A DNA stretch of 64,000 bases, taken from positions 62,001 to 126,000 of the forward strand of contig NZ_JABBGJ010000033.1 of assembly GCF_012927345.1 (NCBI RefSeq), written 5' to 3'. Shown piece by piece: positions 1-8,101 of the stretch (position 1 is its first letter; each line of letters opens with the position of its first letter). Source of the DNA: Paraburkholderia polaris. GTDB taxonomy: Bacteria; Pseudomonadota; Gammaproteobacteria; Burkholderiales; Burkholderiaceae. The position numbers and the translations under genes are program-made. The notes below the pieces were generated by a model. That model did not search any database, was not told the origin of the DNA, and saw only the letters and a program-made list of their open reading frames with translations.

Positions 1-1186
1 GATACAGCGTCTCCCGCTTCAGACCGGCACGCGCAAGTACGGCGTCCAGCAGTTGACCGGCCGGGCCGGTGAGGGGCTCCCCGTGCTGGTTCTCGTACTC
101 GCCCGGCTGTTCGCCGACCACCATGATCGCCGCATGGGCGGGCCCGATGCCCGCAACCGCCTGTTTCGCATTGCGCCATAACGCGCAGCGCCTGCAAGTG
201 GCGAGCGGGCCAGTGGGCTCAATCAAGGGCGGCGTCATCGCCGAATACTCGACGGGCGGCGTGGGCGGGACGGTGACGGCGGCGCTTTGCGCCCCCAGAC
301 GACTGCGCTCGCGCGCGAGGCGTGCGGGCAGCGGTGGGCCCGCGGGCGGCATTCTCCAGTAGCGCAACGGCACGGGCAACGGCGCGCCATTGAAGGCGCT
401 GGCGTAATAGGCGAGCCAGAGCGCTTCCGTGGGCATGCTGGTGACAGCTTCGCCGGTCATGGCGCTTGCCGGTAGCGCCTGCGTAGTCTGCTCGTATTCC
501 TCCGCGCCCGGTTGGTCGATGCGCAGCAGCATGCCGTTCCAGAACACCGCGCCGTGCGGCGTGGCGAGCATCCACGTGGAATCGCCCATGCGAGCGGCGA
601 AGCGCACGGCAGCGCGCTCCAGCAAGTCATGATGCGGCTCGTACCAGCCGACGAATTCGGGTGGCCCCATCGACGGATCACGCCGTCTGAACAGCGTGAG
701 TGTCAGCAGATCCTCGGTTTCGTGCTCAATAGCCCGGATGCGTTGATCCAGCAGCGAGCCGTCGGGGTCGTTCAGATCGAGGACGGTGCGCTCGCCGCGC
801 GTCCAGCGCCATAGGACGCGGTACAGCAGTGCCCAGCGGTCCGCCGCGCGGACGCACGCGGCCGTTTTCAGCCAGGAGAGCAGTTCGCGGGGAATCGCGG
901 GCGCGGCAGAGGCACCTGTGCCGACGCTGCCCGCAGCAGTGCAAGCGGGCTCGGCGTTTGGCACGTCGGCAGCGGTTGCGCTGGAGACCCTTTCAGCTGC
1001 GGACGCTGCCGAAGATTGCACGACTTGCCCCGTGGCCGAACCATTGCCATCGTCACCACTGTGGGCCGCCGCCTTATTTCCGGACTCAACCCACTCGATC
1101 TGCGAGGGCTCGACACCTTGCCGCAGCAGCGCTCGCGCGGCGCGCCGCCATGCGGCGAAAGATGGTTCGATCGGAATGCGTTTCAT
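1..1186 (-). CDS. UdgX-type uracil-DNA binding protein fused to a DUF4130-like domain, 3' end cut by window
   Basis: The reading frame is open from an ATG at 1186 to the left edge (about 395 codons), so the C-terminus is missing. The first ~270 residues resemble the TIGR03915/DUF4130 'DNA metabolism' domain. A Cys-x2-Cys pair (TCRRCALWRNA, about residue 330) then introduces a uracil-DNA-glycosylase superfamily domain with the motif GEQPGEYENQHGEPLTGP, which is typical of UdgX, an iron-sulphur protein known to bind uracil in DNA covalently. A long Ala/Ser-rich linker lies at residues ~35-75. In many bacteria this gene follows a radical-SAM repair gene; none lies immediately upstream here. A LexA box 53 bp upstream indicates SOS control. 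Family assignment is firm; the missing end cannot be judged. Confidence 0.85.
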   Translation of the reverse strand, partial: MKRIPIEPSFAAWRRAARALLRQGVEPSQIEWVESGNKAAAHSGDDGNGSATGQVVQSSAASAAERVSSATAADVPNAEPACTAAGSVGTGASAAPAIPRELLSWLKTAACVRAADRWALLYRVLWRWTRGERTVLDLNDPDGSLLDQRIRAIEHETEDLLTLTLFRRRDPSMGPPEFVGWYEPHHDLLERAAVRFAARMGDSTWMLATPHGAVFWNGMLLRIDQPGAEEYEQTTQALPASAMTGEAVTSMPTEALWLAYYASAFNGAPLPVPLRYWRMPPAGPPLPARLARERSRLGAQSAAVTVPPTPPVEYSAMTPPLIEPTGPLATCRRCALWRNAKQAVAGIGPAHAAIMVVGEQPGEYENQHGEPLTGPAGQLLDAVLARAGLKRETLY

Positions 1187-1239
1187 GCTGACGCGCCGTG
1201 GATGCGCACAGCGTGATGCGCGTACCTATGCGGCCAAAA

Positions 1240-1259
1240 TACTGTATGGATATACAGTA
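1240..1259. promoter_or_regulatory. LexA (SOS) box
   Basis: TACTGTATGGATATACAGTA matches the proteobacterial SOS consensus CTG-N10-CAG, with flanking TA and an AT-rich spacer. It lies 53 bp upstream of the UdgX start at 1186. The only other gene nearby (1322-1909) points toward the box and ends before it, so the box can only serve the UdgX gene. Confidence 0.88.
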
Positions 1260-1321
1260 TGCGCCCAAACACCCGACTGGATCAAGTCTCCCGGTTCGCG
1301 GGCGGCTCGGTCGCGCTCAAG

Positions 1322-1909
1322 CTAAATGTTGCGAAGATCTTCCGGCGTATCCACGTCGCGCAGAATGCCGGGGTCGTCGACCTCCAGCCGCGTCACACGC
1401 TGCGACATCAACAGCGCGCGCGCGCCGGTGTCGCCGTCCAGTGTCATCAGGGCGTCCCGATGGTCGATGCCGAAGCCGACCGGATGACCGCGCTGTCCCT
1501 GATAAAACGGTGCGACCAGCGAAGCGCCGCCGTCGAGCGCGCGCGCCACCGCTTCGATCGTCGTGGTGGCAATGCGCGGCATGTCGGCCAGCGCGACGAG
1601 CCAGCCCTCGGCGTCGTCGCTGGCCTCGATGCCGGCGGCGAGGCTCGCGCCCATGCCGCGTTCGGCGTTGGCGCAGAACACCACATCGCAACCGGCGTCG
1701 TTCAGCAAGCGCGCCAGTGTGTCCGAGCCGGGCCGCACCACGGCCAATACGCGGGTGACGACCCGCAGCAGTCGGTGCGCTGCTTCGTGCGCGACCGGCG
1801 TGCCGTCCGGCATGCGTGCGAGTAGTTTGTTGTGCAGGCCGTCCGGGTCGAAGCGCGAGCCGAAGCCGGCGGCGAGCAACACGCCAGTGGCAAGCGAGGC
1901 ATAGGCCAT
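1322..1909 (-). CDS. mocA: MobA/MocA-like molybdenum cofactor nucleotidyltransferase
   Basis: This 195-residue protein has the N-terminal nucleotide-binding signature LLAAGFGSRFDPDG of the MobA-like NTP transferase fold. It also has the conserved ALADMPRI segment and a C-terminal DVDTPEDL motif (D-x-DTPED). MocA transfers CMP to molybdopterin, giving the cytosine-dinucleotide form used by xanthine-oxidase-family enzymes. The paoABC operon upstream on the same strand encodes exactly such an enzyme, so a dedicated maturation role is inferred. The ATG at 1909 was chosen because the frame's earlier start adds 22 residues that do not look like the family. CTP rather than GTP preference is inferred from context. 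Confidence 0.8.
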   Translation of the reverse strand: MAYASLATGVLLAAGFGSRFDPDGLHNKLLARMPDGTPVAHEAAHRLLRVVTRVLAVVRPGSDTLARLLNDAGCDVVFCANAERGMGASLAAGIEASDDAEGWLVALADMPRIATTTIEAVARALDGGASLVAPFYQGQRGHPVGFGIDHRDALMTLDGDTGARALLMSQRVTRLEVDDPGILRDVDTPEDLRNI

Positions 1910-2086
1910 GGACGGGCACCGGTAGAAAGGATAAGACCGATTGTGCGGTGCAACGCATCGGCAGGCAAGCGCCAATACGTAGGGCTTGGCGCTTGCGCCT
2001 TCCTGTCCCGTGCAACAGCTTGCGTATCGCCCATCAAAAGAGACGCCTCGTCACCGTGACACGCCTTGGCGAACGCGCGCCCTGAT

Positions 2087-4309
2087 TCACACCTGCCTCA
2101 CCCCCATCACCTTATCGAGCGTCACCGGCAGATCGCGCACGCGTACGCCGGTTGCGTGATACACCGCATTCGCGATCGCCGCCAGCACGCCGGTGATGCC
2201 GATCTCGCCGATGCCGCGTACCCCGAGCGAATTGATGTACGGATCAGGCCGATCGATGAACGTGATGTCGAGCGAACTGATGTCGGCATTCACCGGCACG
2301 TGGTACTCGGCGAGATTCGCGTTGGTGAAGCGCCCATAGCGTGTATCGAGCGAGGTCTCTTCCTGTAGCGCCGCCCCCACGCCCCATACGATGCCGCCCA
2401 TCAACTGGCTGCGCGCGGTCTTTTGATTCAGCACGCGTCCCACGTCATACACACCGACCACGCGCGGCACGCGAATCGTGCCGAGGTCCGCATCGACATG
2501 CACTTCGACGAACACCGCGCCGAACGAGTGAAGCGAGTACTTCTGCTTCTCGTCGCCCGGTTTGACCGTCGAGGTGGCTTCGATCGGCTTGCCGCCTGAG
2601 CGCGCGATGATCGCCGCCGCCGGATCGCGCCGCGTGGGTTGCGAGCGGCTCATGACCCAGCCGTTTTCAACCGTGATGTCGTCGAGCGCGATGCCGTGCA
2701 CGGGCGACGCAGTGTCGGCGAGCGCCAGCGCGATCAGCTGATTGCGCGCCTGAGTCGCGGCCTCGCGCACGGCCGGCGAAACGCTCGCCGCCGATTGCGA
2801 GCCGCCGGACCCCGGCGCCTTCGGCAGAGACGAATCGCCGAGCGCGAAGTGAATGCTTTCCGGCGCGAAGCCGAGTGCGTCGGCGGCTACCTGGGTCATC
2901 ACGGTATAGGTGCCGGTGCCGAGGTCCTGGGTGCCGGAGGCGACCATCGCGCTGCCGTCCGGCAGAATCCGCGCGATGGCCGCGGCTTCGCTGCGGTTGG
3001 CCGGATAGGTCGCGGTGGCCATGCCCATGCCAATCAGCGTGTTGCCATTGCGCATCGAACGCGGCGCGCTGGTGCGCCGCGACCAGCCGAATTTCTCCGC
3101 GCCGATCTGATAGCACTCTCGCAAGGACTTGCCCGACCACGGCTTGTTTTCCTGCGGATCGGCCTCGGCGTAGTTCTTGAGGCGCAGCGCGAGCGGGTCC
3201 ATTTGCAACGCGACCGCGAGTTCGTCCATCGCCGATTCGATCGCGAATGAACCGGTCGTCTCGCCGGGCGCGCGCGTGAAGGTGGGCGTGCCGACATTGA
3301 GCGGCACGATCCGGTGCGTGGTCACCTGATTGGGCACCGCGTACAACATGCGCGTGACCATGCAGCAGGTCTCGGTCCAGTCTTCGATCATTGACGTATG
3401 AGAGATGCTGTCGTGGCGCATCGCGGTCAGCGTGCCGTCGCGCTGGGCGGCGATCACGAAATGCTGCTCGGTACGTGGACGCGCGCCGACCGGGCCGAAC
3501 ATCTGCGGCCGTTCCAACACGAGCCGCACCGGGCGTCCGGTCTGCTTTGCCGCCATCGCGCACAACGACACATGCGACCACGACGAGCCCTTGCAGCCGA
3601 AGCCGCCGCCGATAAACGGTGAAATCACGCGCACGTCGCTGACCGGCATGCCGAACGTTTTGGCGACCGCCTCCGCCGCACCGCTGACGCCTTGCGTCGA
3701 GTCATAGAGCGTGAGTTGCGGGCCGTCCCAGCGTGCCATCGTGGCGTGCGGCTCCATCGGGTTGTGATGCTCGATCGGCGTCGTGTAAACGGCGTCGACG
3801 TGTACTGTGCCGCTGCGCATACCGTCCTCGAAGCTGCCGCGTTGCGTGTCGGTTGTGCGGCCTTGCGGTTTATCAGGCGCGTGTCCGTTCGGCTTGGCCT
3901 GCACGAAATCGAGTGTCGCTGGCGTGCTTTGATAAGTGATGCGCAGTTGGTGCGCCGCGTCGGTGGCATGTTCGAGCGTATCGGCGACCACCACTGCGAC
4001 CGGCTCGTTGTTGTAATGAATCTGGTTGTCCTGCAATAGCGACAAACGGCGGCCGGCCGGCGGCGCCAACGTGGATTTGCCGCCGTTCGGCAGACGCGGC
4101 GCGTTCTGGTACGTCATCACCAGCAGCACGCCGGGCAGCGCCTGCGCGCGGCTCGCATCGATCGACGCAATCGTGCCGCTCGCAATCGTGCTGGTGACGA
4201 GTACCGCGTGCGCGAGGCGTGCCTCGGGGAATTCGGCGGCATAGCGGGCTTCGCCGGTGACTTTCAACAGACCGTCGATGCGGTCGAGTGGTTGACCGAT
4301 CAGATTCAT
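2087..4309 (-). CDS. paoC: Aldehyde oxidoreductase molybdenum-binding subunit PaoC
   Basis: This 740-residue xanthine-oxidase-family large subunit starts with IGQPLDRIDGLLKVTGEARY, the usual N-terminus of PaoC/YagR. It keeps glycine-rich cofactor loops such as SPFIGGGFGCKG and GSGGSQSA. The C-terminal GVRGIGEIG segment contains the conserved active-site Glu that acts as base in hydroxylation. With PaoA and PaoB it would form a periplasmic enzyme oxidising aromatic or other aldehydes. Its ATG overlaps the PaoB stop (ATGA), so translation is probably coupled. The gene is full length. Confidence 0.9.
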   Translation of the reverse strand: MNLIGQPLDRIDGLLKVTGEARYAAEFPEARLAHAVLVTSTIASGTIASIDASRAQALPGVLLVMTYQNAPRLPNGGKSTLAPPAGRRLSLLQDNQIHYNNEPVAVVVADTLEHATDAAHQLRITYQSTPATLDFVQAKPNGHAPDKPQGRTTDTQRGSFEDGMRSGTVHVDAVYTTPIEHHNPMEPHATMARWDGPQLTLYDSTQGVSGAAEAVAKTFGMPVSDVRVISPFIGGGFGCKGSSWSHVSLCAMAAKQTGRPVRLVLERPQMFGPVGARPRTEQHFVIAAQRDGTLTAMRHDSISHTSMIEDWTETCCMVTRMLYAVPNQVTTHRIVPLNVGTPTFTRAPGETTGSFAIESAMDELAVALQMDPLALRLKNYAEADPQENKPWSGKSLRECYQIGAEKFGWSRRTSAPRSMRNGNTLIGMGMATATYPANRSEAAAIARILPDGSAMVASGTQDLGTGTYTVMTQVAADALGFAPESIHFALGDSSLPKAPGSGGSQSAASVSPAVREAATQARNQLIALALADTASPVHGIALDDITVENGWVMSRSQPTRRDPAAAIIARSGGKPIEATSTVKPGDEKQKYSLHSFGAVFVEVHVDADLGTIRVPRVVGVYDVGRVLNQKTARSQLMGGIVWGVGAALQEETSLDTRYGRFTNANLAEYHVPVNADISSLDITFIDRPDPYINSLGVRGIGEIGITGVLAAIANAVYHATGVRVRDLPVTLDKVMGVRQV

Positions 4310-5307
4310 GCGACACCTCCCGCGTGGCCCGCGGCCAGGTTCACTGCGCGCACGATCGCGCGTTGCGCGAGCTGCACCTTGAAACGATTGTCGTGCTGCG
4401 GCCTGGCATCGCGTAGCGCAGCGGCTGCGGCGTTATGCAACGTCGCCTGCGTGAGCGGCTGGCCGTTGAGCATCTGTTCGGCGGCGCTCGCGCGCCACGG
4501 TTTGTGCGCCACGCCGCCTAACGCGATGCGCGCGGTTGTCACATGGTTGCCGTCCATCTGCAAAGCGGCGGCCACGGAGATCAGTGCAAATGCGTAACTG
4601 GCCCGGTCACGCACTTTCAGGTAGTAGGCGTTCGCGCTGAACAAAGGGGGTGGCAAATCGACGGCGGTGATCAACTCGCCCGCCTGCAATGTGGTATCGA
4701 TATCGGGCCGGTCAGCGGGAAGCCGATGAAAGTCCGCAAACGGAATCATCCGCTCGCCTGCAGGGCCATTTACGCGCACGACGGCGTCAAGCGCGGCGAG
4801 CGCCACGTTCATGTCCGATGGGTTCACGGCGATGCATTGCGGACTCGCACCGAGAATCGCGTGCGTGCGATTGTGGCCGTCGAGCGCCGCGCAACCGCTG
4901 CCTGGCGTGCGTTTATTGCACTGCGTAAAGGCGGTGTCGTAAAAGTAACCACAGCGGGTGCGCTGCAACAGATTGCCGCCCACAGTCGCCATATTGCGCA
5001 GTTGCGCCGATGCACCGGCCAAAAATGCTTGCGACAGCAGCGGGTATTGTTCGCGCACCAGCGCGTGATTGGCCGCATCGCTATTTCGCACCAGGGCGCC
5101 GATGCGGATGCCGCCATTCGGCAGCGTGGTGATCGTATCGAGCCCGCTGATGTGCGTGATATCGATTAGCCGCATCGGCCGCGCGACGCCGCCTTTCATC
5201 AGGTCGAGCAGATTGGTGCCGCCGCCGATGAACACCGCACCCGGTTGCTGCACCGCGCGCACAGCGCCGGCGACATCGCCGGCGCGTTCGTAAGAGATCG
5301 CATCCAT
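4306..5307 (-). CDS. paoB: Aldehyde oxidoreductase FAD-binding subunit PaoB
   Basis: This 333-residue protein is the flavin subunit of the xanthine-oxidase family. The FAD loop FIGGGTNLLDLMK lies near residue 25, and TVGGNLLQRTRC follows near residue 110. Next comes a cysteine-rich insertion (CGYFYDTAFTQCNKR, then PGSGC) matching the extra [4Fe-4S] cluster known in E. coli PaoB. Electrons would pass from molybdenum through PaoA clusters to this FAD. The start at 5307 (MDAISYERA) was chosen because the 27 residues upstream are low complexity. It lies 13 bp after paoA and overlaps paoC by 4 bp. Confidence 0.9.
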   Translation of the reverse strand: MDAISYERAGDVAGAVRAVQQPGAVFIGGGTNLLDLMKGGVARPMRLIDITHISGLDTITTLPNGGIRIGALVRNSDAANHALVREQYPLLSQAFLAGASAQLRNMATVGGNLLQRTRCGYFYDTAFTQCNKRTPGSGCAALDGHNRTHAILGASPQCIAVNPSDMNVALAALDAVVRVNGPAGERMIPFADFHRLPADRPDIDTTLQAGELITAVDLPPPLFSANAYYLKVRDRASYAFALISVAAALQMDGNHVTTARIALGGVAHKPWRASAAEQMLNGQPLTQATLHNAAAAALRDARPQHDNRFKVQLAQRAIVRAVNLAAGHAGGVA

Positions 5308-5320
5308 GCTGGTCGCTCCG

Positions 5321-6070
5321 TCAGGCGTTGCCGTTGTTATGGCGGCCGTTGCTGCTGGCGCTTGCACTGTTCTGCGCGCCGCCCTCATGCACGGCGCGCA
5401 CCGCCGCGACGATATTCACGTACGCGCCGCAGCGGCAAATGTTGCCGCTCATGCGTTCGCGGATTTCGTCGTCGGAGAGTTGCGGTGGACGGCTGCGGAC
5501 GTCGGCGGTCACGGTACTGGCCGTGCCGTTACGGAATTCGTTCAGCAGGGCAGTCGCGGAACACAACTGCCCGGGCGTACAGTAGCCGCACTGGAACGCA
5601 TCGTGTTCGATGAAGGCCCGTTGCATCGGACTCAGCACGCCGTTGCTGGCGAGTCCCTCAACCGTCGTAATGTTCTCGCCTTCATGCATCACGGCGAGCG
5701 TCAGGCAGGAATTGATGCGGCGGCCCTCGGCGATCACCGTGCATGCGCCGCATTGCCCGCGGTCGCAGCCTTTCTTCGTGCCCATCAGGCCCGCGTACTC
5801 GCGCAGCGCATCGAGCAGGGTCACGCGCGGTTCGAGTTGCAGCGTGTAGGCGCGGCCGTTGACGGTCAGTGTGACCGGGCGGCCCGGCACCGGTGCATGA
5901 ACTTCGGCGGGCGGCGCCGCGGCCGGGGTTTGTGTTTGTGCGCGCAGATGCGGCGCTACGCCGACAGTGGCGGCAGCGGCAGCCGATTGCAGAAACCGGC
6001 GGCGCGACGGTTGGGGCGGCGTGGCGGCGGGCTCGTCGCCCGGATCCTGACGTTTGTTTGTCGTGGACAT
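5321..6070 (-). CDS. paoA: Aldehyde oxidoreductase [2Fe-2S] subunit PaoA, Tat-exported
   Basis: This 249-residue small subunit begins with a twin-arginine signal (SRRRFLQ followed by an Ala-rich hydrophobic stretch ending ...LRAQT), so the complex should be exported folded to the periplasm. The plant-ferredoxin-type cluster motif is CDRGQCGACTV with a fourth Cys in INSCLTL. The second cluster is built by CGYCTPGQ and ICRCGAY. The ATG at 6070 gives a normal Tat leader. The open frame continues upstream only because a 15-bp tandem repeat encodes a meaningless LAACR/LPACR series. It is first in the operon paoA-paoB-paoC. Confidence 0.92.
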   Translation of the reverse strand: MSTTNKRQDPGDEPAATPPQPSRRRFLQSAAAAATVGVAPHLRAQTQTPAAAPPAEVHAPVPGRPVTLTVNGRAYTLQLEPRVTLLDALREYAGLMGTKKGCDRGQCGACTVIAEGRRINSCLTLAVMHEGENITTVEGLASNGVLSPMQRAFIEHDAFQCGYCTPGQLCSATALLNEFRNGTASTVTADVRSRPPQLSDDEIRERMSGNICRCGAYVNIVAAVRAVHEGGAQNSASASSNGRHNNGNA

Positions 6071-6105
6071 GACGGTTTGCTGGCTCCATTGAAAGGTCAA
6101 TGCAG

Positions 6106-6225
6106 GCTGGCGACGTGCCGGTATCCGACGTGCAGGTAGCCGACATGCAGGTAGCCGACATGCAGGTAACCGACATGCAGCTAACCGACATGCAGCTAAC
6201 CGACATGCAGCTAACCGATGCGCGG
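6106..6225. repeat. 15-bp tandem repeat upstream of paoA
   Basis: About eight units of a 15-bp sequence (consensus GTAGCCGACATGCAG, later copies CTAACCGACATGCAG) lie 36-155 bp upstream of the paoA start, in its presumed 5' leader. Copies near the middle are almost identical, while outer copies are degenerate. The region 6230-6499 beyond it shows no gene. Confidence 0.9.
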
Positions 6226-6499
6226 GCATCCGAAGCGTCGCGGTCTAACTCATCACTCAGCAATTTCGGTGCCGTTGCGAACGCAACGCTATGTCGACGC
6301 GGCGCAACCGGATTCACCGTAACCCGGCAGCGAGTCGCGGTGAAGCGGATCGAATCGTGGAGAACGCAACTAAAAATGTAGTGGCGCGCATCAACAATGG
6401 ACGTTGCGCTTAACGAACAGGAAAGTAAATACGGGGAGGCGCCTTCTTTCTGGGTGCAAAAAGAAAGACTGTTTTGCGTGGCGCGAGGAGTCCGCTAGA

Positions 6500-7183
6500 T
6501 CAGGCGTCAGCCCAGCGGCGCAGCAGATTGTGATAAATGCCGGTGAGACTTACCACGGTTGCATCGTTCGAACCTTTTTCGGCGGCGAGGCGCTGCACGT
6601 CGTTGTCGAGTTGAAACAGCATGGCGCGTTCGCCGTCGTCGCGCACCATGCTCTGAATCCAGAAGAAGGACGCGACCCGGACGCCACGCGTCACCGGGTT
6701 CACGTGATGCAGGCTCGAAGCCGGGTAGAGCACCATGTCGCCGGCCGGCAGCTTCGAGCGATGCACGCCGTAGGTGTCTTCGATACAGAGTTCGCCGCCG
6801 TCGTAGGTGTCCGGCTCGGCCAGAAAGAGCGTGGCCGACAGATCGCTGCGGATGCGGAAGTCGGTGCCGCGCAACTGCCGGATCGCATTGTCCACATGCG
6901 TGCCGAAACCGTCGCCGCCTGCATAGCGGTTAAAGAGCGGAGGAAAGACTTTCAGCGGCAAAGCAGCGGAAAAGAAACGCGGATTGCGCCCGAGCGCGTC
7001 CTGAATCGCGTCGCCCACCGCGCGTGCGGCGGGGGAGCCTTCGGGCAATTGCTGGTTGCGCTTGGCCTGCGCCGACTGTTCGCCGGAAGTCGCATTGCCG
7101 TCGGTCCACTGGGCCGCGTCGAGGACTTCGCGGCATTGTGTGACCTGTTGTTTGCTGAGTACGCCTCGCAGATGCAGCATCAT
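6500..7183 (-). CDS. piuC: PKHD-type Fe(II)/2-oxoglutarate hydroxylase (PiuC/YbiX)
   Basis: This 227-residue PKHD-type hydroxylase carries the iron ligands of the double-stranded beta-helix fold: HVD in FGTHVDNAIR and the distal His in SSLHHVNPVTRGVR, whose Arg would bind 2-oxoglutarate. The length fits YbiX/PiuC. In E. coli and Pseudomonas the gene sits beside a catecholate siderophore receptor (fiu, piuA), and here it closes an operon with one. The start (7183, or 7180 with a second ATG) overlaps the stop of the Sel1 gene. The substrate of the family is not established. Confidence 0.9.
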   Translation of the reverse strand: MMLHLRGVLSKQQVTQCREVLDAAQWTDGNATSGEQSAQAKRNQQLPEGSPAARAVGDAIQDALGRNPRFFSAALPLKVFPPLFNRYAGGDGFGTHVDNAIRQLRGTDFRIRSDLSATLFLAEPDTYDGGELCIEDTYGVHRSKLPAGDMVLYPASSLHHVNPVTRGVRVASFFWIQSMVRDDGERAMLFQLDNDVQRLAAEKGSNDATVVSLTGIYHNLLRRWADA

Positions 7184-8094
7184 GCGCGTGACTCCTGAGC
7201 GTGAGGCATCATCGCGCCTGCGGCCGTGCGTGTCTGCGCGTGGCGCATCAACGCGCCTGCAGTCGTGCCTGTATTCGTGACCGGCTCCATGCCCGGATCC
7301 GCGCTTCTATTCGTGCCCGGATCAACGCTCATTTTCGCCGCTATGCCCGCGTGCAGGTCTGCACTCAACTGCTCAGCCAGCACCCGAAACGCACCAACCG
7401 ACGAAGCGGCAAGCCACGCCAGCATCTTTGCGACGAACGCCGCTGTTGCCGAATGCGGCACGCGCCGCAACCACGCCAGCGCGGCGTCGATCTCGCCGCG
7501 CCCGGCCAGCAGCCGCGCATAGTTGAACTGGCCGCGGAAGTCACCGCCGACCGCGGCGCGCCGGTAATAGTCGAGCGCGATGCTCGCGTCGGCATCGACT
7601 TCCCAGCCGTCTTCGTAAAAGCTGCCGACAAAGTTGAGCGACTTCACGTGACCCATTTCGGCGGCGCGCCGGAACCACTGCAGCGCCTGCGCACGATCGC
7701 ACTCCACACCATTTCCGAGCGCCAACGCCGATGCATAGTTGTACATGCCCCAGTCGAGTCCGGCCCGCGCCGCGAGCCGGTACCAGTAGACCGCCACTGG
7801 CGCGCACGCCGCCGTTCCCCAGCCGTGTTCATAGCATCGGCCCAACATGTTCATCGCCATCGGATGATCCTGCCGTGCCGCGTGCTTGAACCACGTCAAC
7901 GCTTCTTCGGCGTTGCGTTCTACGCCGTGACCGTCGAGCAGATACTGACCGTACACCGCCTGCGCTTCGACGATGCCGTTGTGCGCGGCCGCCGCCACCC
8001 ACGCGGCGGCTTTAGCGGGCGGCCCGGAGAGAATCGCGGCGAGCTCGTCATGCGATACGCTCGCCAGCGCCTTCAGCGTCACCTGTTCCATCAT
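7180..8094 (-). CDS. Sel1-repeat (TPR-like) protein
   Basis: This 304-residue protein has at least four Sel1-like repeats between residues ~35 and 200, recognisable as A-x-x-WF/Y-x-x-AA units such as EALTWFKHAARQDHPMAMN and QALQWFRRAAEMGHVKS. These form paired helices for protein binding. No signal peptide is seen. The tail after residue ~255 is low complexity and rich in T/G/A. It sits between a TonB receptor (7 bp upstream) and the PKHD hydroxylase (4-bp overlap), so it is co-transcribed under iron control. Its partner is unknown. Confidence 0.85.
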   Translation of the reverse strand: MMEQVTLKALASVSHDELAAILSGPPAKAAAWVAAAAHNGIVEAQAVYGQYLLDGHGVERNAEEALTWFKHAARQDHPMAMNMLGRCYEHGWGTAACAPVAVYWYRLAARAGLDWGMYNYASALALGNGVECDRAQALQWFRRAAEMGHVKSLNFVGSFYEDGWEVDADASIALDYYRRAAVGGDFRGQFNYARLLAGRGEIDAALAWLRRVPHSATAAFVAKMLAWLAASSVGAFRVLAEQLSADLHAGIAAKMSVDPGTNRSADPGMEPVTNTGTTAGALMRHAQTRTAAGAMMPHAQESRA

Positions 8095-8101
8095 GCCGTG
8101 C

